Shown: piece by piece, positions 19,780 through 29,863 of the stretch | Position numbering within the stretch: the first letter of the stretch is position 1 | Layout: the number at the start of each line of letters is the position of its first letter | From: Haematobacter genomosp. 1 | GTDB lineage: Bacteria; Pseudomonadota; Alphaproteobacteria; Rhodobacterales; Rhodobacteraceae | Direction of reading: 5' to 3' | NCBI RefSeq assembly: GCF_002196855.1 | Contig: NZ_NIPW01000006.1 | Coordinates: forward strand, 1 to 64,000 | DNA: 64,000 bases | Program-made: the position numbers and the translations under genes | Notes under the pieces: generated by a model | What the model was told of the DNA's origin: nothing | The model's input: the letters and a program-made list of their open reading frames with translations, nothing else | The model's database searches: none

Positions 19780-20093
19780 TGCGGTGCGGGATCTCCCCTC
19801 CGGTCGCCATGCTGCCGCTTCTGGCGGCGCTGGCAGCCTGCGGGCCGATCCCGCTCGACGCGGCCGAGCGGCAGTGTGCGGGCCAGGCCTATGATGCGGT
19901 CCGCCCGCGCGGGCATGTGGCCTTCGGTCTCGGCACGGATGGACGGCGGGTCTCGACCGGCACGAGCGTCGGTATAAGTGTGACCTCCGACTACCTCCGC
20001 GGACGCGATCCGAACGAGGTCTATACGAGCTGCGTCGTCCGGCGTTCGGGCGGCCTTTACCCGACCCGCCCCTATTATGAGCTTACGCCATGA
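19779..20093 (+). CDS. Small lipoprotein encoded between sdhA and sdhB
   Basis: A 104-residue protein with a type II signal: a hydrophobic stretch ending in the lipobox LAAC (MLPLLAALAAC), so it should be lipid-anchored in the envelope. The mature part contains two further Cys and no family I recognise. The ATG at 19779 overlaps the sdhA stop, which implies translational coupling. An envelope lipoprotein inside the respiratory-complex operon is odd; a role in complex II assembly is possible but unsupported. Confidence 0.75.
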   Translation: MRCGISPPVAMLPLLAALAACGPIPLDAAERQCAGQAYDAVRPRGHVAFGLGTDGRRVSTGTSVGISVTSDYLRGRDPNEVYTSCVVRRSGGLYPTRPYYELTP

Positions 20094-20170
20094 CCGGGGC
20101 GCCCGTGTCATCGTTCGAGCAAGCCCGGCCGCTTCACGGCGCCAGCAAGACAACGACAAGGTAGGACAGC

Positions 20171-20953
20171 ATGGTCCAGTTCACACTTCCCAAGAACTCC
20201 AAGATCCGCACCGGCAAGACCTGGCCCAAGCCGGAAGGCGCGACGAACGTCCGCAAGTTCCAGATCTACCGCTGGAACCCGGACGACGGGCTGAACCCGT
20301 CCGTCGATACCTATTACCTCGACATGGACAAGTGCGGCCCGATGGTTCTGGACGCGCTCATCAAGATCAAGAACGAGGTCGATCCGACCCTCACCTTCCG
20401 CCGGTCCTGCCGCGAGGGGATCTGCGGCTCCTGCGCGATGAACATCGGCGGGATCAACACGCTGGCCTGCATCTACGGGCTGGACGAGGTGCATGGCGAA
20501 ACGGTGAAGATCTATCCGCTGCCGCACATGCTGGTGGTGAAGGACCTGATCCCAGACCTCACCCTGTTCTACGCGCAGCACGCCTCCATCATGCCGTGGC
20601 TGGAAACCAAGACCAACCGCCCGCAGAAGGAATGGCGCCAGTCCATCGAGGATCGCAAGAAGCTCGACGGGCTCTATGAATGCGTGATGTGCGCCTCCTG
20701 CTCCACCTCCTGCCCGAGCTACTGGTGGAACGGCGACAAATACCTCGGTCCGGCAGCGCTGCTCCATGCCTACCGCTGGATCATCGACAGCCGTGACGAG
20801 GCGACGGGCGAGCGTCTGGACGGGCTGGAAGATCCGTTCAAACTCTATCGCTGCCACACGATCATGAACTGCACCAAGACCTGCCCGAAGGGCCTGAACC
20901 CGGCGAAAGCGATCGCCGAGATCAAGAAGATGATGGTCGAACGCGCGATCTGA
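20171..20953 (+). CDS. sdhB: Succinate dehydrogenase iron-sulfur subunit
   Basis: A 260-residue subunit carrying electrons from SdhA to quinone. The N-terminal ferredoxin domain has [12 protein letters not shown] for the 2Fe-2S cluster. The C-terminal domain has [16 protein letters not shown] and [17 protein letters not shown], which supply ligands for the 4Fe-4S and 3Fe-4S clusters. Normal length; separated from sdhA by the lipoprotein gene. A strong hairpin follows 17 bases after the stop. Confidence 0.98.
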   Translation: MVQFTLPKNSKIRTGKTWPKPEGATNVRKFQIYRWNPDDGLNPSVDTYYLDMDKCGPMVLDALIKIKNEVDPTLTFRRSCREGICGSCAMNIGGINTLACIYGLDEVHGETVKIYPLPHMLVVKDLIPDLTLFYAQHASIMPWLETKTNRPQKEWRQSIEDRKKLDGLYECVMCASCSTSCPSYWWNGDKYLGPAALLHAYRWIIDSRDEATGERLDGLEDPFKLYRCHTIMNCTKTCPKGLNPAKAIAEIKKMMVERAI

Positions 20954-20970
20954 TCGCAGGTGCTTCGATG

Positions 20971-21003
20971 AAAAAGGGCGGCGCCGTCAGGGTCGCCCTT
21001 TTT
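20971..21003 (+). terminator. Rho-independent terminator of sdhCDAB
   Basis: Stem AAAAAGGGCG (20971-20980) with CGCCCTTTTT (20994-21003), ending in five T. Very similar to the terminator after lpd. Confidence 0.9.
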
Positions 21004-21252
21004 CATGGCCTTGGAGCTTGGAGCGCCTTGCCCGGCAGACCTTCCTCCGGTGTCGAAACCGGACCGTCCGCCATGTCCCTCATGCGCTTCAGCCGGATAC
21101 TTCCGGCGACAAAGTCCCGCGACCGGCAGGTTTGTTACAAACGCCTCCCCGCGTCTGACCCGGAGGCGCGCTTGACCGCGGGGCCTGCTGTCGCAGCGAC
21201 AACGGCCCCCAAGGCGCTCGGCAAGGCAGGAGACGCGCGGTAATACAGCCTG

Positions 21253-21729
21253 TCAGTCGGCGTGGCGCGGCACTGTTCGGGACGGGGCGAGATAGGGTCG
21301 CGTCACATCGCGCAGGCGCAGATTGACACATTCCACATCGATCGCGATGGCTCCGTCGCCCGCGAAGGTCAGGGTGATCCGCCCCGCGCCATCCTCGGCC
21401 GGCTCGAACGCAAGCGTGAGAAGGGACAGGACGACATCCGTGTCCCCGCGATACAGCCCCTGTGTCGCCACCCGAAGCGCATCGTCGATGATGAGGAGGC
21501 TCTGCACCCGCTCGGGCGCGTTGCGCTGCTCCGCGGTCGCTGCATCTTCCCAGCGGAAACGATTGGCCAGCAGCGCGAAGCGGCGCTGAGCAGGCTGCCA
21601 GCGCATCTCCGTCACGGGCAGAACCGAATCCTGCAACAGCGCCGAGATGACCGTTACGTCATCGCCATCCACAGCGGCAAGGTTCAGCGGCTGGCGCGGC
21701 GCGCCGTCTTCAAACCGGGCGTCGGTCAT
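21253..21729 (-). CDS. DUF2948 family protein
   Basis: A 158-residue cytosolic protein of the DUF2948 family, found next to murA in many alphaproteobacteria. It has the family's [20 protein letters not shown] start and the [11 protein letters not shown] segment. No catalytic motif is visible and the function is unknown. It begins with a four-base overlap with the murA stop (ATGA), so the two are co-translated. It is convergent with sdhB. Confidence 0.88.
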   Translation of the reverse strand: MTDARFEDGAPRQPLNLAAVDGDDVTVISALLQDSVLPVTEMRWQPAQRRFALLANRFRWEDAATAEQRNAPERVQSLLIIDDALRVATQGLYRGDTDVVLSLLTLAFEPAEDGAGRITLTFAGDGAIAIDVECVNLRLRDVTRPYLAPSRTVPRHAD

Positions 21730-23018
21730 TCCGCGGCCTCGTCACGACGGAGTTCTCCGGTAATGCGTTCGATACGGGCCCCGCAGGCGCGCAGTTTTTC
21801 TTCCACCCGCTCATACCCCCTGTCGAGATGATAGACCCGGCTGACCACCGTCTCCCCTTCCGCTCCGAGAGCGGCAAGGATCAGCGAGACGGAGGCGCGC
21901 AGATCGGTCGCCATCACCGGGGCGCCGCGCAGACGCTCGACCCCTGTAACCGTGGCGGTACCGCCATGGACGGAAATGCGCGCGCCCATCCGTGAAAGCT
22001 CGGGGGCATGCATGAACCGGTTCTCAAAGATCCGTTCCTCAAGCACGCTCGTTCCCTCGGCCGTGCAGAGGAGAGCCATCATCTGGGCCTGAAGGTCCGT
22101 CGGGAAACCGGGGAAGGGTTCTGTCGTGACATCCACGGCGCGGGCGCGGCCGTTCCTGCGAGACACCTTCAAACCGCGCTGGGTTTCCTGCACCTCGATC
22201 CCCGCCGCGTCCAGCTTCTCCGCGAAGGAGGCGACGAGGTCGAGCCGCCCGCCGATCAGTTCTACCGTGCCGCCGGTAATCGCCGGCGCGAGCATATAGG
22301 TGCCGAGTTCGATCCGGTCCGTCACCACGGGATGGGTCGCGCCCGAGAGGCGGTCCACACCCTCTATCGTCAGGGTCGATGTGCCCTCGCCCTCGATCCG
22401 TGCGCCCATGCGCCGCAGGCAATGGACGAGATCGACGATCTCCGGCTCGCGTGCCGCATTGGTGATGACTGTCGTGCCGCGCGCCAGGGTCGCCGCCAGC
22501 AGCGCATTCTCCGTAGCGCCCACGGAGACGAGCGGAAAATCTATCCGTGCGCCCTTCAGCCCGTTCCGTGCCTCGGCATGGACATAGCCGTCCCTCAGGT
22601 CGAGGCTCGCCCCAAGGGCCTCCAGTGCCTTCAGATGCAGATCGACAGGCCGCGCCCCGATCGCGCAGCCGCCTGGAAGGGACACAACGGCCTGCCCATA
22701 CCTCGCCACCAGCGGCCCGAGCACGAGAATGGAGGCGCGCATCTTGCGCACGATCTCATAATCCGCGGTGAGGTTGGTGATGTCGTGGGAGGAGAGCGCC
22801 AGAACCTGCCCGCCCTGCAACTGGGTCACTTCCGCGCCCAGCGATTGCAGCAGCGTCGTCATCGTGTGTATGTCCGAGAGCCGCGGCGCATTGGTGAGCG
22901 TCAGCGGCTCATCCGACAGCAGCGTCGCCGGCATCAGCGTAAGACAAGCGTTCTTAGCCCCCGCGATCGGGATGGCGCCGTTCAGCGGTGTCCCGCCAGT
23001 GATCAGGATCGAATCCAT
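21726..23018 (-). CDS. murA: UDP-N-acetylglucosamine 1-carboxyvinyltransferase
   Basis: A 430-residue enzyme transferring enolpyruvate from PEP to UDP-GlcNAc, the first committed step of peptidoglycan synthesis. It contains the [15 protein letters not shown] substrate-binding start, the [15 protein letters not shown] segment with the catalytic cysteine (target of fosfomycin), and the [12 protein letters not shown] motif. The start at 23018 (MDSILITGG) is fixed by homology. The downstream DUF2948 gene overlaps it; a small basic-protein gene lies 8 bases upstream. Confidence 0.97.
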   Translation of the reverse strand: MDSILITGGTPLNGAIPIAGAKNACLTLMPATLLSDEPLTLTNAPRLSDIHTMTTLLQSLGAEVTQLQGGQVLALSSHDITNLTADYEIVRKMRASILVLGPLVARYGQAVVSLPGGCAIGARPVDLHLKALEALGASLDLRDGYVHAEARNGLKGARIDFPLVSVGATENALLAATLARGTTVITNAAREPEIVDLVHCLRRMGARIEGEGTSTLTIEGVDRLSGATHPVVTDRIELGTYMLAPAITGGTVELIGGRLDLVASFAEKLDAAGIEVQETQRGLKVSRRNGRARAVDVTTEPFPGFPTDLQAQMMALLCTAEGTSVLEERIFENRFMHAPELSRMGARISVHGGTATVTGVERLRGAPVMATDLRASVSLILAALGAEGETVVSRVYHLDRGYERVEEKLRACGARIERITGELRRDEAAE

Positions 23019-23026
23019 TGCTCGCC

Positions 23027-23212
23027 TCATTCCTGCCGGTCTGTGCCGGTTTGGTCGCTGTCCGCGTCCTGCGGGTTTTCCGTTTCCGACACAGCGCGCG
23101 CGCGGGCCTGCGCCTTGCGCCGGGCAAGGTTCGCCCTGAGCGCCGCGCGCAACCGCTCCTCGCGTTCCGTAGCGGCTTTGCCACCGCTTTTGCCACTGTT
23201 TTGCCGGGTCAT
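23027..23212 (-). CDS. Small basic hypothetical protein upstream of murA
   Basis: A 61-residue, highly charged protein. It contains the segment [20 protein letters not shown], a helical basic stretch, and an acidic, polar C-terminus ([15 protein letters not shown]). Small Arg/Lys-rich proteins of this kind precede murA in related genomes. No domain is assigned. The eight-base gap to murA and shared strand suggest co-transcription. Confidence 0.7.
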   Translation of the reverse strand: MTRQNSGKSGGKAATEREERLRAALRANLARRKAQARARAVSETENPQDADSDQTGTDRQE

Positions 23213-23330
23213 GTGCCGTCTCTATCGCAGGCGTCGCAATCCGTCCAGTTTGGCCTTGCACCCCTGCGGATTTCCGACTAATCAGCCGGCGTTCACTCCG
23301 GGAAGCACAATATCCCACCCGGACCGGTTT

Positions 23331-23405
<75 letters not shown>

Positions 23406-23623
23406 TTAAATTTACCTGAATTTTCATAGCGATCTTGAACCTCAGCGCAGGGCTGATGCGGCCGATGCCGGCGCTATCCCGCTCCTGCAAAATCATGGCC
23501 GTGGTCGAGCGGGTGGCAGGTTCTTTTTGCTCAGGCCATGACAGGTGGACTTTTGGCAGGGCGGCGGGAAGCGACATGTGACCGACAGGTCTGGTGACCA
23601 AGGATCGCAGGGACTGGAGCGGG

Positions 23624-23699
23624 TGGTAGGCCCGGAGGGACTCGAACCCCCAACCAAGGCGTTATGAGCGCCCTGCTCTAACCATTGAGCTACAGGCCC
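23624..23699 (-). tRNA. tRNA with CAT anticodon, probably tRNA-Ile2
   Basis: The minus strand reads GGGCCTGTAGCTCAATGG, with anticodon arm GGGCG-CTCATAA-CGCCT (CAT), a T arm around GGTTCGAGTCC, and an encoded CCA at 23624-23626. The TTAGAGCAGG and TTGGT context and the G1-U72 wobble resemble lysidine-modified tRNA-Ile2 more than elongator tRNA-Met, and initiator tRNA features (three G-C pairs at the anticodon stem base) are absent. The amino-acid assignment is moderate. Confidence 0.9.
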
Positions 23700-23772
23700 G
23701 CCACGCTCTGCCTAGGTGGCGGGCCCGTCCGGGTCAAGGGGGAAGGAGGGCTCCTGCGCGCCCTCCACCAGT

Positions 23773-24135
23773 TCATTGCACGACGATGTTGCGGAAGTTG
23801 TCGCTGGCGGAACTGTCGATCACCGCCTTGGAAATGGTCAGCACGATCGAATCCGGTCCAATCATTTCCACACCGTTGGTGACACGGAAGCTCGAGCCGT
23901 CTTCCCCATAGACCACGATGAAAGGAAGCTTGCCGTCCACCGCCTCGGGGGAATAGGTCACGCGACCGACCGGAATTCCTTCCTTTGAAAGAACCGGCCA
24001 ACCCGCGTAGGGGCCGGGGGCCGCGCTGTCGGCGGCGGAAACGGCATTCTGGCTTGTGCCCTGCGCGAAGGCGGCACCACTCAGGCCGAGCGCCAGCAGG
24101 GCGCCAAAAACTGCGGATTTTCCATTCAGGATCAT
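23773..24135 (-). CDS. Secreted PRC-barrel-like small protein
   Basis: A 120-residue protein with a clear signal peptide (MILNGKSAVFGALLALGL, cleavage near AFA-Q). The mature region GWPVLSKEGIPVGRVTYSPE followed by an IVVYGEDGSSFRV strand resembles a PRC-barrel sheet, as found in several periplasmic alphaproteobacterial proteins. The start at 24135 is set by the signal peptide. It is divergent from purM (138 base gap, shared promoter region). Function unknown. Confidence 0.75.
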   Translation of the reverse strand: MILNGKSAVFGALLALGLSGAAFAQGTSQNAVSAADSAAPGPYAGWPVLSKEGIPVGRVTYSPEAVDGKLPFIVVYGEDGSSFRVTNGVEMIGPDSIVLTISKAVIDSSASDNFRNIVVQ

Positions 24136-24273
24136 CTTATCCTCCGAAAAAAGTTGCTGCCGACAAACCCGCCCGGATGCTTCCCGGTTCCCGCAACCAT
24201 CAACTGAGCCGAAAGCGTTGTGGAAAGCCCGCGTATCGTCTATCGGTCGCGCGGACGAATCTCGGAGGCGCAG

Positions 24274-25329
24274 ATGACCACAGACCCGCAGAAGCGGAAC
24301 GGTCTCACCTATGCTGAGGCAGGCGTGGATATCGCCGCTGGAAACGCGCTCGTCGAGCGGATCAAGCCCGCGGCGAAACGCACCAACAGGCCCGGCACCG
24401 TGGCGGGGCTGGGCGGGTTCGGCGCGCTGTTCGACCTGAAGGGCGCGGGCTACAGCGACCCCATTCTGGTCGCGGCGACGGATGGCGTGGGCACCAAGCT
24501 TCGCATCGCCATCGACACGGGCCGGGTGGATACCATCGGTATCGACCTCGTCGCCATGTGCGTGAACGACCTCGTCTGCCAGGGGGCGGAACCGTTGTTC
24601 TTCCTCGACTATTTCGCGACAGGAAAGCTGGAGCTGGACGCTGCGACCCGCATCATCGAAGGCATCGCCGAGGGCTGTGCCGCCTCCGGTTGTGCGCTGA
24701 TCGGCGGAGAGACGGCGGAGATGCCGGGCATGTATCACGGCGGCGACTTTGATCTTGCCGGTTTCGCCGTGGGAGCGATGGAGCGGGGCGATGACCTGCC
24801 GCAGGGGGTGAGGGAGGGCGATGTCCTGCTCGGTCTCGCCTCCTCGGGCGTGCATTCGAACGGCTACTCGCTGGTCCGCCGGGTGGTGGAGATGTCCGGG
24901 CTGGGCTGGGATGCGCCGTCGCCGTTTGGCGAGGGCACGCTTGGGGATGCGTTGCTGACCCCGACGCGTCTCTATGTGAAGCAGGTTCTTGCTGCGCGGA
25001 AGGCGGGCGGTCTTCATGCCGCGGCGCATATCACCGGCGGCGGCATCACGGAAAACCTGCCCCGCGTGCTTCCCGAAGGTCTGGGCGCGGAGATCGATCT
25101 TGCCGCATGGACGCTGCCGCCGGTGTTCCGCTGGCTGTCGGACGTGTCCGGTATGGAGCGGGAGGAGCTTCTGCGCACCTTCAACAGCGGCATCGGCATG
25201 ATCCTCGCCGTGGCCGCCGACCGGGCGGAGGCATTGACCGCGTTGCTGGAGGGAGAGGGCGAAGCCGTCTTCCGTCTCGGCACGGTCACCGCGGGCGAGG
25301 GCGTGAGCTACCGGGGCGCGCTGGCGTGA
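24274..25329 (+). CDS. purM: Phosphoribosylformylglycinamidine cyclo-ligase
   Basis: A 351-residue AIR synthetase, the fifth step of purine synthesis. The family segments are [70 protein letters not shown] and [16 protein letters not shown]. The start at 24274 is chosen for the GGAGGCG ribosome-binding site and the family N-terminus. It overlaps purN by four bases (GTGA). Confidence 0.97.
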   Translation: MTTDPQKRNGLTYAEAGVDIAAGNALVERIKPAAKRTNRPGTVAGLGGFGALFDLKGAGYSDPILVAATDGVGTKLRIAIDTGRVDTIGIDLVAMCVNDLVCQGAEPLFFLDYFATGKLELDAATRIIEGIAEGCAASGCALIGGETAEMPGMYHGGDFDLAGFAVGAMERGDDLPQGVREGDVLLGLASSGVHSNGYSLVRRVVEMSGLGWDAPSPFGEGTLGDALLTPTRLYVKQVLAARKAGGLHAAAHITGGGITENLPRVLPEGLGAEIDLAAWTLPPVFRWLSDVSGMEREELLRTFNSGIGMILAVAADRAEALTALLEGEGEAVFRLGTVTAGEGVSYRGALA

Positions 25330-25934
25330 AACGGGTCGCGATCCTCGTCTCTGGCGGGGGGTCCAACATGGTGGCCCTTGTGCGCAGCATGACGGGGGAT
25401 CACCCGGCGCGGCCCGTGCTGGTCGCGTCCAACGATCCGGGAGCACAGGGACTGCTGCGTGCGGCGGAGCTTGGCGTGCCCACGGCTGCCGTGGATCACC
25501 GGCCTTTCAAGGGAGATCGGTCGGCGTTCGAGGCGGAACTCCTCCGGCCTCTTCTCGCGACGGAGCCGGATATCCTGTGCCTTGCAGGTTTCATGCGGGT
25601 GCTGACGCCTGACTTCGTGGCGCGGTTCGAGGGGAGGATGCTCAACATCCATCCCTCGCTCCTGCCGAAGTATCCCGGCCTCCACACCCATGCGCGCGCC
25701 ATTGCGGCGGGAGATCAGGAAGCAGGTTGCACCGTTCATGAAGTGACGGCTGTGCTGGATAACGGCCCGATACTTGGTCAGGCGCGCGTTCCCGTTCTGC
25801 CGGGCGATACGCCGGAGGCGCTGGCGGGCCGTGTCCTCGGTCAGGAGCATATTCTCTACCCGGCGGTGCTGCGGCGTTATGCGGCGGGCGACCGCTCTCC
25901 GATAATGCTGGCGGAGACGTCGGAAAGGCTCTGA
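25326..25934 (+). CDS. purN: Phosphoribosylglycinamide formyltransferase
   Basis: A 202-residue GAR transformylase using 10-formyl-THF. It shows [17 protein letters not shown] at the N-terminus, [13 protein letters not shown], the catalytic [20 protein letters not shown] region and [21 protein letters not shown] start at 25326 overlaps the purM stop, giving coupled translation. Usual size. Confidence 0.96.
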   Translation: MKRVAILVSGGGSNMVALVRSMTGDHPARPVLVASNDPGAQGLLRAAELGVPTAAVDHRPFKGDRSAFEAELLRPLLATEPDILCLAGFMRVLTPDFVARFEGRMLNIHPSLLPKYPGLHTHARAIAAGDQEAGCTVHEVTAVLDNGPILGQARVPVLPGDTPEALAGRVLGQEHILYPAVLRRYAAGDRSPIMLAETSERL

Positions 25935-26016
25935 CCGCCGTCGCCCAAGCATAAATCTTTCCGGGACTTTTCTTTCCGCCGGCTTTTCCCTATGACGGGA
26001 CAGTCAAATTTTCGCG

Positions 26017-27204
26017 ATGGCAGAGTCCTTGCCCGAAACCACTGTAAAGACACTCACCACTTCCGAAGAACTGGCCGCTTTCTGCGACCGGGCGAAGGGG
26101 CAACCCTATATCGCCATCGATACGGAATTCCTGCGTGAGCGAACGTATTATTCGAAGCTCTGCCTCGTCCAGCTGGCGCTGCCCGGAAAGACCGGGGAGG
26201 CGGTGCTGGTAGACCCCATCGCGGGCGAAGTGTCGATGGAGCCGCTTTACGACCTTTTCCGTGACGAGAGCATCGTGAAGGTGTTTCACGCCGCGCGGCA
26301 GGATTTGGAGATATTCTTCGTTCAGGGCAATGTTCTGCCGAAACCCCTGTTCGATACCCAGGTCGCTGCGATGGTCTGCGGTTTCGGCGAGCAGGTCGCC
26401 TACGAGACGCTGGTGCGCAAGATCGCGCATGAGTCGCTCGACAAGACCTCCCGCTTCACCGACTGGTCCCGCCGCCCGCTGACGCCTGCGCAGAAGACCT
26501 ATGCGATCGCGGATGTGACCCACCTCCGGGTCATTTACGAGGTGCTGGCGCAGCAGCTTGCCGATACCGGCCGGCAGAAATGGGTGGAGGAGGAGATCGC
26601 CGTTCTTCTTGACCCCGAAACCTATGTCGTACGGCCGGAGGAGGCTTGGCACCGGGTCAAGACGCGAACGAATTCGGGCCGTTTCCTTGCTGTCGTGCGC
26701 GAGCTTGCGCGATTCCGGGAGGAATATGCTCAGGGCCACAATGTTCCCAGATCGCGTGTTTACAAGGATGACGCGCTTCTGGAACTCGCCTCCACCAAAC
26801 CGACGACTGCCGAAGAACTGGGCCGCTCCCGCCTGCTGCAGCGCGAAGCGCGGCGGGGCGAGGTGGCGGAGGGAATTCTGGCTTCGGTGCGTCAGGGGCT
26901 GACGCGAAAGCCCGAAGACCTTCCGCATGTCGAGGAGAGCCGGGAGCAGCTCAACGTCAATCCGGCGCTGGCCGATCTGCTTCGGGTTCTGGTGAAGGCC
27001 AAGGCAGAGGATGCCGGCGTCGCGCAGAAGCTCATTGCCACCGCGGCCGATCTCGATGCGATTGCGGCCGGGCGTCGCGATGTGCCGGCACTCAAGGGTT
27101 GGCGAAATGAAGTCTTCGGCGAAGATGCCCTTCGGCTATGCCGTGGAGAAATCGCGCTGACGGCTCGCGGCCAGAATGTCAGGGTAATTTCCTTGAAAGA
27201 GTGA
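26017..27204 (+). CDS. rnd: Ribonuclease D
   Basis: A 395-residue 3'-5' exoribonuclease acting in tRNA maturation. The DEDD-type exonuclease domain shows IAIDTEFLRERTYYSKLCLVQ (first acidic motif), VFHAARQDLEIF (second) and YAIADVTHLRVIYE (third). A C-terminal HRDC-like helical domain follows. Transcribed alone; the next gene begins after a long AT-richer leader. Confidence 0.93.
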   Translation: MAESLPETTVKTLTTSEELAAFCDRAKGQPYIAIDTEFLRERTYYSKLCLVQLALPGKTGEAVLVDPIAGEVSMEPLYDLFRDESIVKVFHAARQDLEIFFVQGNVLPKPLFDTQVAAMVCGFGEQVAYETLVRKIAHESLDKTSRFTDWSRRPLTPAQKTYAIADVTHLRVIYEVLAQQLADTGRQKWVEEEIAVLLDPETYVVRPEEAWHRVKTRTNSGRFLAVVRELARFREEYAQGHNVPRSRVYKDDALLELASTKPTTAEELGRSRLLQREARRGEVAEGILASVRQGLTRKPEDLPHVEESREQLNVNPALADLLRVLVKAKAEDAGVAQKLIATAADLDAIAAGRRDVPALKGWRNEVFGEDALRLCRGEIALTARGQNVRVISLKE

Positions 27205-27491
27205 CGTCTTGCGCAAGATTTATTACGGTACGTCATTATAATTTCATGGAACTGTGACACATATACATCGGCCTGTCGCAGTTTATTACGAAAATCGGCA
27301 AAAGTGAGCGATTCTGGGCCAAAAACGGCCAAATAAACGTTTAGAAATCCGTCGCTTCATAGAAAATACTCACGCTCGCGTGAGCCCCCCTTTGAAACCG
27401 CTTTCTGCGGCGATAGATGGCACGGCAACGATCGGACATAAACCCGGTCGGACGCCGCCTCAGCGCGGTTCGAGGAGATGGAGTATATCTT
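27205..27491 (+). promoter_or_regulatory. Long AT-richer promoter/leader region of the outer-membrane protein gene
   Basis: 287 bases without a gene and clearly lower in GC than the surroundings. It contains a perfect palindrome CTTGCGCAAG just after the rnd stop and a 16-base hairpin at 27369-27384 (CTCACG-CTCG-CGTGAG) followed by six C and three T. It also has GGCCAAAAACGGCC near 27316. The length fits a structured 5' UTR, as often found before abundant outer-membrane proteins. No specific regulator site is recognised. Confidence 0.45.
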
Positions 27492-28100
27492 ATGAAAAAA
27501 CTTGCTCTTGCAGCTCTGGTTAGCGCCGTCGCCGCCCCGGCGGCCTTCGCTGGCAACATGGTCGCCCCGGTTATCGAGCCGGCGCCGGCTCCCGTCACCT
27601 ATGTGGCCCCCATTGCTTCCCCGTGGACCGGCTTCTACGGCGGTGCTCAGGTTGGCTACGGTGATTTCTCGGCCGGTCGCGGCTGGGGTGACTCCGACGG
27701 CGCGGTCTACGGTCTGCACGCCGGTTACAACTACGGCTTCACCAATGGCTGGGTCGTCGGCGGTGAACTCACCTATGACTTCTCCGACGTGAGCGGCACC
27801 AATGCCGACCGGAGCAGCATCGACCAGGGCGACAGCTATGCTGCCAAACTGAAAGTCGGTTACGCTCCCGCCAACTGGCTGTTCTACGGCACCGCCGGCT
27901 GGTCGCGCACTGAGTTCACGGTCGGCCGTGACGACTACAAGGACAACGGCTGGGTCGCCGGTGTGGGCGCGGACTACCTCTACGACACCAACTGGGTCGT
28001 CGGCGTGGAAGCTCTCTACCACGACTACAGCGACTTCGACGGCAGCCGCGTTGATATCGACGGCTACACGCTGAAAGCGAAGCTGTCCTACAAGTTCTGA
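27492..28100 (+). CDS. Outer-membrane beta-barrel protein (opacity/Omp25-like)
   Basis: A 202-residue protein with a signal peptide (MKKLALAALVSAVAAPAAFA) and a Pro/Ala/Val linker, followed by alternating aromatic strands: WTGFYGGAQVGYGDF, YGLHAGYNYGF, WVVGGELTYDF, YAAKLKVGYAP, WLFYGTAGWS, WVAGVGADYL, WVVGVEALYHDY. It ends in LKAKLSYKF with a terminal Phe, the outer-membrane barrel signature. Eight strands are predicted. The long leader and strong terminator suggest high expression. Confidence 0.9.
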   Translation: MKKLALAALVSAVAAPAAFAGNMVAPVIEPAPAPVTYVAPIASPWTGFYGGAQVGYGDFSAGRGWGDSDGAVYGLHAGYNYGFTNGWVVGGELTYDFSDVSGTNADRSSIDQGDSYAAKLKVGYAPANWLFYGTAGWSRTEFTVGRDDYKDNGWVAGVGADYLYDTNWVVGVEALYHDYSDFDGSRVDIDGYTLKAKLSYKF

Positions 28101-28120
28101 TCCTGACGGGTCGAACGGAA

Positions 28121-28148
28121 AAGGCGGGCTTTGTGCCCGCCTTTTTTA
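28121..28148. terminator. Bidirectional rho-independent terminator after the barrel gene
   Basis: Stem AAGGCGGGC/GCCCGCCTT with a short loop, followed by TTTTTT on the plus strand. It lies between the convergent barrel gene and the aminotransferase gene. Confidence 0.9.
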
Positions 28149-28156
28149 TTGCCGGT

Positions 28157-29327
28157 TCACGCAGCGATACGCGCGGCAAACGTCAGAAGCCGCCCGAGGG
28201 CCTCCTCGAAAGCCGGGTCGGGAATCGTCATCGCCACCCGCAGATGCCCCGCCGCCGCCGCACCGAAGCTCTCCCCCGGCATGACGGCGATGCGCTCCTC
28301 GTCCAGAAGCCGCCCGGCAAAGTCGTTGCCCGAAAGCCCGGTCGCGCGGATGTCCAGCATCAGATACATCGCACCTGAGGAGGGGACGAGCCGCACTACG
28401 CTCTGACCCGCGATGAGGTGCGTGGCGATGTCCCTGCGTCTGCGGAACGGCTCCGCGATCCGCGATTCGAATTCCGGCCCGAGGCGCAGCGCGTGAAGCG
28501 CCGCATCCTGCACGAAGGGGGCAACGCCATAGGTCGTGTTGGTGGCGAGAACTGCCAGCGCCTCGATCACCTCCGGCTCTGCCACCACCCAACCCAGCCG
28601 CGAGCCGGTCATCGCATGGCTTTTCGACATGGAGCCGACCACCAGCACCCGCTCCCGAATCGCGGCAAGCGCGCGGGGCGAGAGATGCTCGCCCTCCCAG
28701 ATCTGGGTGTCATAGACCTCGTCCGAGATCAGCCACAGATCGGCATCCGTGACCGCCTGCGCGATTCCTTCCAGCGTGGGCCGGTCATAGACGACACCGG
28801 TCGGGTTGTTCGGCGTGTTGATGAGCAGCGTCCTTGCGCCATCCGCCCGCGCAAGGATGTCCTCCGCTTTCGGCTGAAAGGCGTCGCTGGAGCGGGTCGG
28901 GACCGCCACCGGAACACCGCCTGCCGCCCGGATCGTGCCGGGGTAGGTGGCATAATAGGGATCGGCGTGCAACGCGCGATCCCCCTTGTCGAGCAGTGCC
29001 ATATGCGCGGCAAAGAGCGCGGCCTGCCCGCCCGGCGTGATGATGACGTTCTCCGGCCCGGTCGGAACGCCCGTCCGCGCGGCGACCCGCGCCGCCACTT
29101 CCGCCCGCAGCTCGGGATTGCCCGGACCGAAGGCGTAGCCGGTGTTTCCGGCGCGCGTGCTCTGGTGCATCGCCTCCAGAATCACCGGGTCGGTCTTGGT
29201 GTCATGCTCTCCGATGGTGAGCGACAACACCCGCTCCCCGCGCGAGCAGCTCCCGTGTGCGGTAGTAGATCTCCCAGCCGTCGGCACCGGCGGCGGTGAT
29301 CGCCTCAATCCTTGGGGAAATCCTCAT
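28157..29327 (-). pseudogene. Class I/II aminotransferase gene with an N-terminal frameshift
   Basis: The main frame encodes a fold-type I aminotransferase with SLTIGEHDTKTDP, the TPGGQAALFAAHMAL segment, NTPNNPTGVVY, SDEVYDTQIWEG and the PLP-lysine motif SMSKSHAMTGSRLGW. The natural N-terminus lies in another frame: an ATG at 29327 encodes MRISPRIEAITAAGADGWEI and then YYRTRELLARG. The frames join if one G is removed from the GGGG run at 29236-29239, giving ELLARGERVLSL and about 389 residues. It is thus one extra base, either a recent mutation or a read error. It sits two bases after the universal stress gene; substrate unknown (arginine/pyruvate-type enzymes are plausible). Confidence 0.8.
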
Positions 29328-29329
29328 GG

Positions 29330-29737
29330 TCAGCGGCTGACAAGCACCGAGCATTGTGCATGGCGGACGACGCGTGCCGCGGTCGAGCCGATGAAGTAGG
29401 TGCTGAACCCCGGCTTGTGGGATGCGATCATGATGAGGTCGGAGCCATGTTCCTCCGCCGCGGCCATGATCTCTGCCGCCGCGCCGCCCACGCGGATCTC
29501 CGGCACGACGCCTTCGTAGCCCGCAAGCAGGTCGTGCATGTCCTTCTCGGCGCGGCCGCTCTGGTTCATGAACAGATCGGGCGGGATTTCGGCCGTGACA
29601 TAGGCGGGAATCGGCTCGACCACGTTCACCGCACGGATGGTGCCGCCGGGTTCCAGAAGCTGTTTCGCCCGGTCCAGCAGCGCCTTTGCGGCATCTCCGT
29701 GATCGAGGGCAATGGCGACGAGAATGGATTTATACAT
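29330..29737 (-). CDS. Universal stress protein (UspA family)
   Basis: A 135-residue Usp-fold protein beginning MYKSILVAIALDHGDAA, with the nucleotide-binding tail SDLIMIASHKPGFSTYFIGSTAARVVRHAQCSVLV, listed here over its two halves as ASHKPGFSTYFIGS and VVRHAQCSVLV. ATP binding is likely. The start at 29737 follows a GGAGGAAG ribosome-binding site. The aminotransferase ATG begins two bases after its stop, so both are likely one operon. Confidence 0.92.
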   Translation of the reverse strand: MYKSILVAIALDHGDAAKALLDRAKQLLEPGGTIRAVNVVEPIPAYVTAEIPPDLFMNQSGRAEKDMHDLLAGYEGVVPEIRVGGAAAEIMAAAEEHGSDLIMIASHKPGFSTYFIGSTAARVVRHAQCSVLVSR

Positions 29738-29863
29738 GTCTTCCTCCAACAGGATGACGGGATGCTAGCAGCGCCCCGGCGGACCCGCTAGCGGAAGCTC
29801 GTGCTTGCGGAGGGGGCTGCCAGTGATTAGCTTGGACGCAACACGTTACCCGGAGGGCGTAAA

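Noticed and set aside
21244-21255. ACAGCCTGTCA at the DUF2948 stop resembling an element end
   Set aside because: Only about 11 bases match the terminal repeat, and the adjacent sequence shows no similarity to any copy. It may be coincidence.
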